Assembly: GCF_000392615.1 (NCBI RefSeq)
Contig: NZ_KB933398.1
Coordinates: 2,494,966-2,558,965, forward strand
Direction of reading: 5' to 3'
Length of the DNA: 64,000 bases
Source: Lysinibacillus sphaericus OT4b.31
GTDB lineage: Bacteria; Bacillota; Bacilli; Bacillales_A; Planococcaceae
Shown here: piece after piece, positions 1-8,151 of the stretch
Numbering within the stretch: position 1 is the first letter of the stretch
How the letters are laid out: every line of letters starts with the position of its first letter
Position numbers and translations under genes: made by a program
The notes under the pieces: generated by a model
Seen by the model: only the letters and a program-made list of their open reading frames with translations
Database searches by the model: none
Told to the model about the DNA's origin: nothing

Positions 1-204
1 GAAAAGCTGTTTAAAGAAGCATTCCGTGAAATTAACGATTCGGGTTTTTTCAAAAAAGATGCGAAGACATTCTGGAAGAACTTGAACATGTTCATAGAAA
101 TGGGCAAAACAGACGAAGAGAAGGCAGAGAACGCGAAGGGCGCTCAGATGATGCTAGAAGCGAAAGCCGAGCTATTGGACGAGGAAATCGAGTCGACGGA
201 TTAG
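1..204 (+). CDS. Phage tail assembly chaperone, G-like (5' partial)
   Basis: The last 67 codons of a gene that begins before the window are visible in frame 1, ending in TAG at 202-204. The sequence is acidic and helical (ends DEEIEST D) and lies just before a second open frame and the tape measure gene, which is where siphoviruses of Firmicutes keep the tail assembly chaperone pair (lambda G/GT type). The next frame is open through the end of this one in the -1 register, so a programmed frameshift could make a longer G-T fusion. No Pfam-style motif can be checked by eye; the call rests on position, size and the two-frame layout. Confidence 0.6.
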   Translation, partial: EKLFKEAFREINDSGFFKKDAKTFWKNLNMFIEMGKTDEEKAENAKGAQMMLEAKAELLDEEIESTD

Positions 205-245
205 AATGGCTAGAAGTCATTTCCAACGCCGCTGAGTACCTCAAG

Positions 246-542
246 GTGCATGATGTGAGTTTAATTATGTCATGGACACCAAACGAGTATAAAGCACTCT
301 TACAAGGCGCACAGTTGGGCATGGTTAGTGATTATGAAAATTTAGCAATTCAAGCAATGTACATCCGTAAAGCTGATAATGAGAAACGTCTGAAATTGAC
401 GGATTTATTTGACGCGGATAAGGCACGTAAACGGATTCTAGAAGGTGATAAGGACTGGAAGGAATCTAAAAAGATGGATACAACACTTTACAAAAAGGCG
501 CAGGCAGATATGAAAGCTTGGGCTTCTAATTTGAGACAGTAA
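246..542 (+). CDS. Phage tail assembly chaperone, T-like second frame
   Basis: An open frame of about 98 codons begins at GTG 246, but neither that codon nor ATG 267 has a convincing ribosome binding site. The frame stays open upstream beneath the end of the preceding gene, in the -1 register, so it may be reached by ribosomal frameshifting from that gene rather than started separately. It contains WTPNEYKALL and a LTDLFDADKARKRI segment, resembling the T part of G/GT proteins of Bacillus siphophages. It ends 13 bases before the tape measure start. In family terms the product helps assemble the tape measure during tail growth. No canonical slippery heptamer was seen, so the expression mode is open. 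Confidence 0.6.
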   Translation: MHDVSLIMSWTPNEYKALLQGAQLGMVSDYENLAIQAMYIRKADNEKRLKLTDLFDADKARKRILEGDKDWKESKKMDTTLYKKAQADMKAWASNLRQ

Positions 543-555
543 AGAGGTGAAATAG

Positions 556-3500
556 ATGAACGGGAATTTTTCGGCACGTATTGGTGCTCGTATAACTGAG
601 TTTATGGCACGTATGCGCCAGGTACAGAACACTATACGTACAACTGCAAATGATGTACGTGTTGATATTGGGGCTGATGTCAGTGAATTCAACCGTCGCA
701 TGGCTATGATTCGTGCACGAATTGCCGCGCTTGTTCGTGAACGGGTCGTTATTAAGATTGAAGCGAGAATAAAAGAGTTTCAGAATAGTATTAATCGTAT
801 TGCTACAAACATTAGAGCTTTTGGTGAGTTAGCACAACACACGATACAAGGTGCTCTGATTGCGTTACTTCCAGCAGTAGTTCCTCTAATTTCTAATATC
901 GGTGTAGCTATTGCAAATTTAGGACCTATGATTGGTACAGTTGCAGGTTCTACATTTGCATTAGTTGGAGCATTTGCGGCAGCAGGTGCAGCAGCAGTGG
1001 CATTTGGTGCTGTTGCAATTCCTACTATCAAAGATCTATTTACTGAAACAGGCCCCCCATTCACAGCATTACAAAAGAAAGCTTGGAACTCTTTTGAAAG
1101 TGTAAAGAAAACATATCAATCTCTTGTAAAAGAGACTGAAAAGCCAGTCTTGGAAGCATTTACAAGTGCTATGCAAGCAACAAATACCATACTCAATAAA
1201 TTACGTCCTTTATTCCTATCTAGTGCACAAGCAGTAGCCAATCTAATGAAGCAACTTAATACAGCAATAGGTACGCCGCCTGTACAGAAGTTTTTAGAAT
1301 ATCTAAACACTACCGGGGCCCCAATGCTAGAGACATTTGGACGATCATTTGGAAACGTATTTAAAGGTTTAGGCTCAATGCTTGTCGCATTTGCACCATT
1401 AAGTGCAAGTACAGCAAAAGGTTTCGAAGAAATGACCGCGCGTTTTGCGGAATGGGCGAATGGGTTAAGTGGTAGTGCGAAATTCCAAGCATTCATGGAT
1501 TATGTGAGTACGAACATGCCGAAAGTTAGGGCTATTTTCCGTGATGCAATAGCAGGGGTCGTTTATTTCTTTAGTGCGTTTGCAAGTTCTTCATCAGGCA
1601 TGATGGACGGGCTAGTAGATATGATGGCCCGATTCAAGGAGTGGTCAGCTTCTCTAAGCCAAAACCAAGGATTTCAACAATTTTTAAGCTATGTAAGTCA
1701 GTCGGCTCCGAGCGTTATGAAGCTAATAGGTAATTTAGTTACGTTTCTTGTTAACTTAGGTATTGGTATGGCTCCTTTAGGAGCAGCTATTGTTAACATT
1801 GCAAATAAATTTTTAGAGTTTACGAATAACATGATGGAGAACCATAGAATCATTGGTATTCTAATTGCTGCCTTTATCTCATTTGGTGGTATCATGCTTG
1901 CTGTGTTGCCGAACATTATCGCTTTTAGCAAGCTATTCAAAGGATTGGGTCCTTCGATTATAGGTGGAATTGGTAAGGCCTTTAAATTTATTAAGCCTCT
2001 GTTTACTAATTTTAGTGTTACAGTTGGGCGCATTGCTACAACTATTTTACCAAAGCTCGGCGCGGCTCTAGGCTTTATTATAAGTCCTGTGGGATTAATA
2101 ATAGCAGCTATTGTGAGCTTAATTGCTATATTCGTAGGTCTTTATAAAACAAATGAAACTTTCCGTAATCAAGTTCAAATTGTTTGGGAAGCTATCAAAA
2201 CAGGTATTTCTGTCGCTGTAACAGCAGTTAAAGACTTGATTATGTCAGTCTGGACACAGATAACAACTTTCTGGAATGAAAATCAAGAGAACATTAAGTC
2301 AACTGCATCAACTATCTGGAATGTCATTGGAACAGTCGTTACAACAGTGATGTCAGCAATCGGGGCAATCATGCAGTTTGTGTGGCCAGTTGTAAAAGCC
2401 TTAATTGTATCCACATGGAATGCAATTAAGAATGTTATTCAAGGTGCTATAGATGTAATTCTAGGGATAATCAAAACGTTCTCATCTTTATTCCAAGGTG
2501 ACTGGCAAGGTGTATGGGATGGCATTAAACAAATCTTAAGTGGTGCGTTACAACTTGTCTGGGGTGTAGTTAACCTTTACTTTGTTGGAAAGTTACTTGG
2601 TCCATTAAAATCATTTGGTAGTTCGGCTAAATCAATACTACAAAGTGTTTGGACAGCCATTAAAGGTATCTTCACTAACACACTAAATGCGATAAAAACT
2701 CTTGTGACGAATATTTTTAATGGAATAAAATCAACGATTCAAAGCGTTTCAAATACTATAAAGTCCACAATTTCTAGTGTCTGGAATGGTATCAAATCTG
2801 TTATTACGACTGTCTTAAATGCTATCAAGTCAGTTGTCACAACTATTTGGAATGGTATCAAAAGTGTTATAACTTCGGTCCTTAACAAAATTAGAAGTAC
2901 TGTTTCAACGGTTTGGAATGGTATCAAAAGTGTGATATCTAGCGTGTTAAATGGCATTAAAAGCGTCGTTACTTCTATTTGGAATGCGATTAAATCAGTT
3001 ATATCATCTGTTTTAAATGGTATTAAAACTATTGTTTCTAACATGTGGAATGGCATTAAAACAACTGTAGAAACAGCTATGAATGGTGTTAAAACAGCGA
3101 TTGAAACAGGTTGGAATGCTGCTAAATCATTCTTGCAAAATATCAATCTTTTACAGATTGGTAAAGACATCATAAATGGTTTAATCAAGGGTATTACAGA
3201 CTCATTCGGTGCTGTTGCCTCTGCTCTAAGCTCATTAACAGATAAAATTCCGTCTTGGGTAAAATCAGCTTTGGGTATTCATTCACCATCAAGGGTCATG
3301 ATTGCTATTGCAAAATGGATCCCGATTGGTGTTGCTAAAGGGATTGAAAGTACGACCAATGTTGTGAAAAATGCTGTTAATGCAATGACTAAAAAAGCTA
3401 TTCCTGATTTTAGTAAGAATGTTTCTGTCACAAAAGAAATGATGCAGCAGACGCAAAAAGTAGTAAGTAATTCGCTAAAAGAGTCTAATAGTGAAGTATT

Positions 3501-5220
3501 AGCAATCCAAAAAGATTACGATGCGAAACGTGCAGAGCTTACAAAAAAATCAGATGCTCAGATTAAAGAAATTAAAGCTAAAGCTGCTGATAAAGGTAAG
3601 AAGCTTACTGCAGCACAACAACGACAAATCACAAAGATACAAGCAGATGAGAAAGCTAATCGTGAGAAAATAGCAAAAGATGAAGCGAAAGCAATCGAGA
3701 AGATTAAATCTAAATCGCAAAAAGAAACGTTTGATGCACTGAAAGACTTCGCAGATAAACAGATTGGTTTAGAAAAGTGGACGACTAAACAACAAGCTGA
3801 GTACTGGCAATATGCTGCTACAGCGTTCAAAGAAGGTACAGACGAACGTATTGAAGCGCAAATCAACTACAACAAAGCAATGTCTGATTTGACTAAAGAA
3901 AAATTCGATAAAGAGAAAGATTATATTGATCGCAAAAAGAAATATAATCAAATGTCTCTCACTCAAGAGCTTGCAGCTTATAACAAATACATGAAACAAT
4001 ATAAGGTTGGCAGTGAAGAGCGTATTTTCTATGAGGACAAGATTGCTGAAACTAAACAGGCTATTCATGAAAAGTTAACGTCACTTAATGATGAATACAT
4101 CTCTAAAATGAAAGAGACTCAACAGAAGGAAATTGACGGAATCAAAGAGCTAGAAAAAGCTTATGAAGAGGCTGTTAATAACCGAGCTAGTAGTATTTAT
4201 TCCTTTAAGAATCTGTTTGATGAAATTGGTGAAAAAGCACAAGTCACTAGCCAGCAAATGATTAAGAACTTACAAGATCAAGTTTCTGTCATGAGTAGTT
4301 GGGCGAGTGATATTCATGCACTTGCAGGTAAAGGTATCGAAAAAGGGTTACTCGCTGAATTACAAGCTATGGGACCAAACGCTTATGCTGAAATCGAAGC
4401 ATTGAATAATATGACTGCCTCTGAACTTGGTCAATTTAATGATCTTTGGAAGACGAAAACAGCTCTTGCACGTAGTCAAGCTGAAGCTGAATTAGTTGGT
4501 TTGAGAGAGGATACAAACAAACAGGTTGAAGCTCTTAAAAATGACACGAAGACACAACTAGAGTCTTATAAAAATGAATGGCTTAAACAAATCAAAGCGA
4601 TTAAAACAGGTACGACAGGCGAATTCAACGCAATGACAGCCTCTATGAAACAGATTGGCGAAAATGTTATACAAGGTCTTCGTAACGGTATGAAATCTGA
4701 AATACCTGCAATGTTGTCAGAAGTAAAAGCTATGGCAGCCGAAATAGAAAAAACCACACGAAAAGCATTGGGTGTTAAATCACCATCTCGTGTCATGATG
4801 GCTGTAGGTAAATGGATTCCACCAGGTCTTGCTAAAGGTATCGATAGTAGCGCAAAAGTAGTCGCAAAAGCTACAAACGCAATGGCTGCTAGTGCAATAC
4901 CTGATATAAGTTCCAACCTAGCTGCTACAAAAGCAGAATTAAAATTAGCAGCATCTGATTTAACAAAAATGGCTAGAGCAGACTTGAGCGTCTTAACAGA
5001 CGGATTGTCAGTAAGAAGTGCATTAAGTAGTGCGCATAATACGAACATTTCAAGTGAATCTGTGCTGGATTCATCTTTGTTCGATACTGTCATTCAGCTA
5101 CTACAAGTAATCGCAGATAAGGACTTGTCACTTGATCTAGATGGTCGTGCCATAACGAATTATGTAGATGAGTATTCAGCTAAAAAAGCAGACTTGAAAC
5201 GCTCTATGAAAGGAAGGTGA
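556..5220 (+). CDS. Phage tail tape measure protein
   Basis: This 1554-residue protein follows AGAGGTGA with good spacing. It has the tape measure profile: very long, next to the chaperone pair and before the distal tail protein, with hydrophobic stretches (about residues 95-150, 420-530, 590-640) and long charged helices (about 975-1250). Residues about 721-857 form a regular 11-residue repeat. A block around KSPSRVM/HSPSRVM with KWIP and GLAKGI or GVAKGI occurs twice (about residues 905-960 and 1400-1460), indicating an internal duplication. The protein sets tail length and probably enters the membrane during DNA ejection. No peptidase or transglycosylase motif (such as a lysozyme-like or NlpC/P60 domain) was recognised. 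Confidence 0.93.
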   Translation: MNGNFSARIGARITEFMARMRQVQNTIRTTANDVRVDIGADVSEFNRRMAMIRARIAALVRERVVIKIEARIKEFQNSINRIATNIRAFGELAQHTIQGALIALLPAVVPLISNIGVAIANLGPMIGTVAGSTFALVGAFAAAGAAAVAFGAVAIPTIKDLFTETGPPFTALQKKAWNSFESVKKTYQSLVKETEKPVLEAFTSAMQATNTILNKLRPLFLSSAQAVANLMKQLNTAIGTPPVQKFLEYLNTTGAPMLETFGRSFGNVFKGLGSMLVAFAPLSASTAKGFEEMTARFAEWANGLSGSAKFQAFMDYVSTNMPKVRAIFRDAIAGVVYFFSAFASSSSGMMDGLVDMMARFKEWSASLSQNQGFQQFLSYVSQSAPSVMKLIGNLVTFLVNLGIGMAPLGAAIVNIANKFLEFTNNMMENHRIIGILIAAFISFGGIMLAVLPNIIAFSKLFKGLGPSIIGGIGKAFKFIKPLFTNFSVTVGRIATTILPKLGAALGFIISPVGLIIAAIVSLIAIFVGLYKTNETFRNQVQIVWEAIKTGISVAVTAVKDLIMSVWTQITTFWNENQENIKSTASTIWNVIGTVVTTVMSAIGAIMQFVWPVVKALIVSTWNAIKNVIQGAIDVILGIIKTFSSLFQGDWQGVWDGIKQILSGALQLVWGVVNLYFVGKLLGPLKSFGSSAKSILQSVWTAIKGIFTNTLNAIKTLVTNIFNGIKSTIQSVSNTIKSTISSVWNGIKSVITTVLNAIKSVVTTIWNGIKSVITSVLNKIRSTVSTVWNGIKSVISSVLNGIKSVVTSIWNAIKSVISSVLNGIKTIVSNMWNGIKTTVETAMNGVKTAIETGWNAAKSFLQNINLLQIGKDIINGLIKGITDSFGAVASALSSLTDKIPSWVKSALGIHSPSRVMIAIAKWIPIGVAKGIESTTNVVKNAVNAMTKKAIPDFSKNVSVTKEMMQQTQKVVSNSLKESNSEVLAIQKDYDAKRAELTKKSDAQIKEIKAKAADKGKKLTAAQQRQITKIQADEKANREKIAKDEAKAIEKIKSKSQKETFDALKDFADKQIGLEKWTTKQQAEYWQYAATAFKEGTDERIEAQINYNKAMSDLTKEKFDKEKDYIDRKKKYNQMSLTQELAAYNKYMKQYKVGSEERIFYEDKIAETKQAIHEKLTSLNDEYISKMKETQQKEIDGIKELEKAYEEAVNNRASSIYSFKNLFDEIGEKAQVTSQQMIKNLQDQVSVMSSWASDIHALAGKGIEKGLLAELQAMGPNAYAEIEALNNMTASELGQFNDLWKTKTALARSQAEAELVGLREDTNKQVEALKNDTKTQLESYKNEWLKQIKAIKTGTTGEFNAMTASMKQIGENVIQGLRNGMKSEIPAMLSEVKAMAAEIEKTTRKALGVKSPSRVMMAVGKWIPPGLAKGIDSSAKVVAKATNAMAASAIPDISSNLAATKAELKLAASDLTKMARADLSVLTDGLSVRSALSSAHNTNISSESVLDSSLFDTVIQLLQVIADKDLSLDLDGRAITNYVDEYSAKKADLKRSMKGR
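2716..3126 (+). repeat. Hendecad (11-residue, 33-bp) repeat tract inside tape measure gene
   Basis: Twelve full 11-residue units can be counted, followed by a partial thirteenth. Typical units are WNGIKSVITTV and LNAIKSVVTTI; Trp and Leu mostly alternate at the first position, and IK recurs at positions 4-5. The DNA repeats are diverged at third positions, so selection acts on the protein pattern. An 11-residue periodicity fits a hendecad helix or coiled coil. Confidence 0.85.
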
Positions 5221-5224
5221 TTGA

Positions 5225-6133
5225 ATGGATGTAAAATTAGTCAAAACAAATGGGTCAGAAACAGTATTATCTGAGGAGCGATTTATTACTAAGGATATTA
5301 CTGTGTCACCTATTGAGATTAAAAGAGATGTAGCAGATGTCGAAAGAAGAGCAGGTACTGTGAATGAACTAATCAAACACGGTTCAAGACGCATTCAGTT
5401 GCATCTTATGTTTGTGGCCAAAGACCATTCAGATTTTACCGTCCTTCGAGATAGAGCTTTCGACTTGTTTACAGATTTAGAGCCGTATTATTTATACGAG
5501 GCTATACCAACAAAGCAATCGACTATGTATGATTTTGAGTTGCCCGGCCGTGAGTGGGGTAAAGAACTTGATTTTACGCCTAGTGAGGTTGCTTTTTTAC
5601 ATGGGAAAAGATATTTCGTTATTAACAGTGATATGAGTGATATCGAACAAAAAGGACTCACAGGGCAATTCAGCGTTGAATTAGAGACTGACATGCTCCC
5701 TTATGGCGAAAGCTCAGCAACCCTAAAAGAATTGAAACTGTGGGACATAAATAAATGGGAATGGAATCAAGGCTTAACTTGGGATGATGATTTACAGTAC
5801 AAGTTCATGGCTAACAACTTCTCATTAAAGAATCTAGGCAATGTAAAGATTGATCCGCGTGAAAGTGAGCTCAAAATAACCATAAAGGCTACAACATCTA
5901 GTTACTTAGAAATTAGAAATGTAACAACAGGCGAAGTATTTAGATTCAACGGTGCTTTATCTAGCGCAGATACATTAATTCTGAATGGCATTCACACCTA
6001 CAAAAATGGTGCGAATGCCATTTTGAATACAAACAAAAAGTTATTAACACTGGCACCAGGAATAAACACATTCAGTGTTACTGGCGGAACTATTCAATCT
6101 ATCGAGTTTGATTTTAGATTCCTTTATAAATAG
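5225..6133 (+). CDS. Distal tail protein (Dit, siphovirus tail family)
   Basis: The gene starts 4 bases after the tape measure stop, with AGGAAGGTGATTG in front of it. The 302-residue product has the length and place of Dit proteins (SPP1 gp19.1/YqbD-like tail family), which form the hexameric hub at the tail tip joining the tail tube to the receptor-binding machinery. It shows an N-terminal part rich in charged beta-type sequence (EIKRDVADVERRAG) and a C-terminal beta-rich, galectin-like half (about 200-302) containing VTTGEVFRFNG. The order tape measure, Dit, then host-contact proteins supports the call. Confidence 0.85.
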   Translation: MDVKLVKTNGSETVLSEERFITKDITVSPIEIKRDVADVERRAGTVNELIKHGSRRIQLHLMFVAKDHSDFTVLRDRAFDLFTDLEPYYLYEAIPTKQSTMYDFELPGREWGKELDFTPSEVAFLHGKRYFVINSDMSDIEQKGLTGQFSVELETDMLPYGESSATLKELKLWDINKWEWNQGLTWDDDLQYKFMANNFSLKNLGNVKIDPRESELKITIKATTSSYLEIRNVTTGEVFRFNGALSSADTLILNGIHTYKNGANAILNTNKKLLTLAPGINTFSVTGGTIQSIEFDFRFLYK

Positions 6134-6148
6134 AAAGGGTGTGAAAGA

Positions 6149-7459
6149 ATGTCATTGGAATTGCATAACACTGAGAATCCGATTAGTAATCAAGAACGAA
6201 ATAAAATCAATGAAAACTGGCAAAGGATTATATCGGGATACTCTTACTTGCAACAGCAAATTAAAGTGCTAGCAGGCGGTGCAGAGGTAGATGAACTAAT
6301 TCTGCGGCTAAACGAAGCTGTAGATAATGCAAACATAGCTGTACAACAAGCCATTGATGCCAACAATACCGCAACTCAAGAAGCGATTGAAGCTAATAAC
6401 ACAGCGCTACAAACGGCTCTTAATACAGTCTCACAAACACTTATCGAGGTAAATGGGGCTATCACAGATGCTAATACTGCAACTACAGAAGCCAATATAG
6501 CTAAACAAGGAGCTTTGGATGCTACTGCACAAGCGCAGGCGGTCATTAGTACCATGCAGTCGTTTATCAACAACATGGGACATCGTACTGCTTGGTCTGA
6601 AACAACGCAGTATTTTAAGAATAATATGGTTCTTTACAACGGATCATCCTTTATTGCATTACAAGACAACGTCGGAAAGACACCACCAACTCTACCTACA
6701 CAATCAAATGTTAATTGGTCTTTATTTGCTGAAAAAGGAGCTAAGGGTGATAAGGGCGACAAAGGCGAGAGGGGAACAGATGGTACAGGCGTAACAATTA
6801 TAGGAAGTTTGGCAAGTGAGGCTGAATTACCCCAAACAGGCGGATTAGGTGATGCTTATTTAATAGACGGATTCCTATATGTGTGGAATGGTGCTGGTTG
6901 GGAGAACGTTGGGAAAATTCAAGGTCCACAGGGTAATCCTGGTCCACAAGGAGAGCAAGGTCCTCCCGGCAATGATGCAGACGTCACTGAATTAGCGCAG
7001 ACCGTAACAACTTTACAACAAGAGGTTACTGATAATAAATCAGAAGTTACTGAACACTTGGCCGAAAATAACTTGAAGGCTCATGATATTCATAATATCA
7101 ACGGATTGCAATCGGAATTAAATGTAAAAGCGAATAAACGACAAGAAGATTGGATTAGTTTACCTCTAATAAATGACTTTGAAAATGTGGTTGGTGTATT
7201 GAGTACTTACAAAGACGAATTTGATACCACACACATTTACGGCGTTATTAAAAATCCTAAGGCAACAGGGAATAAAATAGCGTGGAGCATGCCAGTGGGA
7301 TACAGACCTGCTAGTAATTATTACAACTTATGTATTTTTACAAACAAAAACCAGATTGGCACTTTTTCAATAGCCACTAACGGCGACGTAACAATCGGAG
7401 ATAGACCTTCAACTGATACTAATATTGTAATAGATATTTCGTATAGGTTGACTACTTAA
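6149..7459 (+). CDS. Tail fibre / baseplate protein with collagen-like segments and CBM-like module
   Basis: This 436-residue protein starts after AAAGGGTGTGAAAG. In order: an N-terminal helix-rich anchor (1-45), an Ala/Asn/Thr-rich coiled coil (about 50-130), a carbohydrate-binding-type module (about 148-195, AWSETTQYFKNNMVLYNGSSF), Gly-X-Y runs (GAKGDKGDKGERG near 200 and GPQGNPGPQGEQGPPG near 262), a second coiled coil and a beta-rich head (about 340-436). Collagen-like runs make trimeric rods in phage fibres. It probably recognises a cell-wall polysaccharide. Odd here: it sits before, not after, the tail endopeptidase-like gene. Confidence 0.85.
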   Translation: MSLELHNTENPISNQERNKINENWQRIISGYSYLQQQIKVLAGGAEVDELILRLNEAVDNANIAVQQAIDANNTATQEAIEANNTALQTALNTVSQTLIEVNGAITDANTATTEANIAKQGALDATAQAQAVISTMQSFINNMGHRTAWSETTQYFKNNMVLYNGSSFIALQDNVGKTPPTLPTQSNVNWSLFAEKGAKGDKGDKGERGTDGTGVTIIGSLASEAELPQTGGLGDAYLIDGFLYVWNGAGWENVGKIQGPQGNPGPQGEQGPPGNDADVTELAQTVTTLQQEVTDNKSEVTEHLAENNLKAHDIHNINGLQSELNVKANKRQEDWISLPLINDFENVVGVLSTYKDEFDTTHIYGVIKNPKATGNKIAWSMPVGYRPASNYYNLCIFTNKNQIGTFSIATNGDVTIGDRPSTDTNIVIDISYRLTT

Positions 7460-7474
7460 GGGAGGTGGATACAG

Positions 7475-7873
7475 ATGAAAAAAGTTGTTTATGAGGTGAA
7501 TAATGATGGATATGTTATCGAAACTTATGTTGCAGAAGTTGGCTTAAATGATGAAATTTCAGATATTGACAAACAACATATGGTATCAATAACGATACCT
7601 AATGGATTATTTAAACCAAAATGGAATGGTGTGAAATGGATTGAGGGCGCTACTCAAGAGGAAATTGATGAAATTACTAAAGTTGAACCTTCGCCACCTA
7701 ATGAAAGAGAACAAACTATTGAGTTATTAAAAAAGCAAAACCAAGCTTTATCTAAAATGAATACTGATCTTTCAAAAACTAATGCGGAGTTAAAGAAATC
7801 CATAGCTTTGCACGACGGCATCATCTCAGAACTCGTGTTAAAAATGTTCGATGAAGATACTGAGGTGATGTAA
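7475..7873 (+). CDS. Small phage tail-region protein with C-terminal coiled coil
   Basis: This 132-residue protein follows GGGAGGTGGATACAG. The first half is beta-rich (FKPKWNGVKWIEGATQEEID, a pattern common in short proteins downstream of phage fibres); the second half is a heptad-like helix (EQTIELLKKQNQALSKMN and on to about residue 125). Such proteins are often small baseplate or fibre-associated components. Its stop overlaps the start of the next tiny gene (TAATG), so the two are translationally coupled. Function unknown. Confidence 0.75.
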   Translation: MKKVVYEVNNDGYVIETYVAEVGLNDEISDIDKQHMVSITIPNGLFKPKWNGVKWIEGATQEEIDEITKVEPSPPNEREQTIELLKKQNQALSKMNTDLSKTNAELKKSIALHDGIISELVLKMFDEDTEVM

Positions 7874-8040
7874 TGGAAGATGTAAAATACATTCTAATAT
7901 TCTTAACAAACAAGGTTGTTGGTGGAAAAATGAAATTCTATGCTATTCCTTCTCAATTGAAACAAGGTGTGTATGAAAATTTAAAAAAAGTAAATAAAGA
8001 ACACTTAGCAGTAGGCTACGAGACTCCTGCGACAAGTTAA
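7873..8040 (+). CDS. 55-residue phage protein of unknown function
   Basis: This short gene is coupled to the previous one: TAA and ATG share the A at 7873, and GAGGTGATG just upstream can serve as ribosome binding site. It encodes 55 residues beginning MEDVKYILIFLTNKVVGGKM. Codon usage and tight coupling support translation. A terminator hairpin lies about 55 bases downstream. In Bacillus phages a short XkdX-type gene often stands here, but the sequence is not a recognisable XkdX, so no function is given. Confidence 0.7.
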   Translation: MEDVKYILIFLTNKVVGGKMKFYAIPSQLKQGVYENLKKVNKEHLAVGYETPATS

Positions 8041-8095
8041 TCGTTTCAAAATGTTCAGTAACTCATTGAATTAAATTAATCAAATATTTTATCAA

Positions 8096-8122
8096 AGCAC
8101 TCTCGAATGAGGGTGCTTTTTC
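8096..8122 (+). terminator. Intrinsic terminator within tail operon
   Basis: The stem AGCACTCTC / GAGGGTGCT (one G-U pair) with a 3-4 base loop is followed by TTTTTCT. It separates the fibre genes from the tail endopeptidase-like gene. The same stem sequence recurs at 10518-10606, there split by a small inserted element. Confidence 0.7.
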
Positions 8123-8151
8123 TGTGGATTGAAAGGATGTGAAATTATGAG

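Noticed and set aside
2716..3126. Possible CRISPR-like array (33-bp periodicity)
   Set aside because: The periodicity is in codons, with third-position divergence and no spacers; it is a coding repeat.
2739..3188. 149-codon frame on the - strand
   Set aside because: It is the antisense shadow of the hendecad repeat of the tape measure gene; its own repeats only mirror that tract, and no ribosome binding site precedes it.
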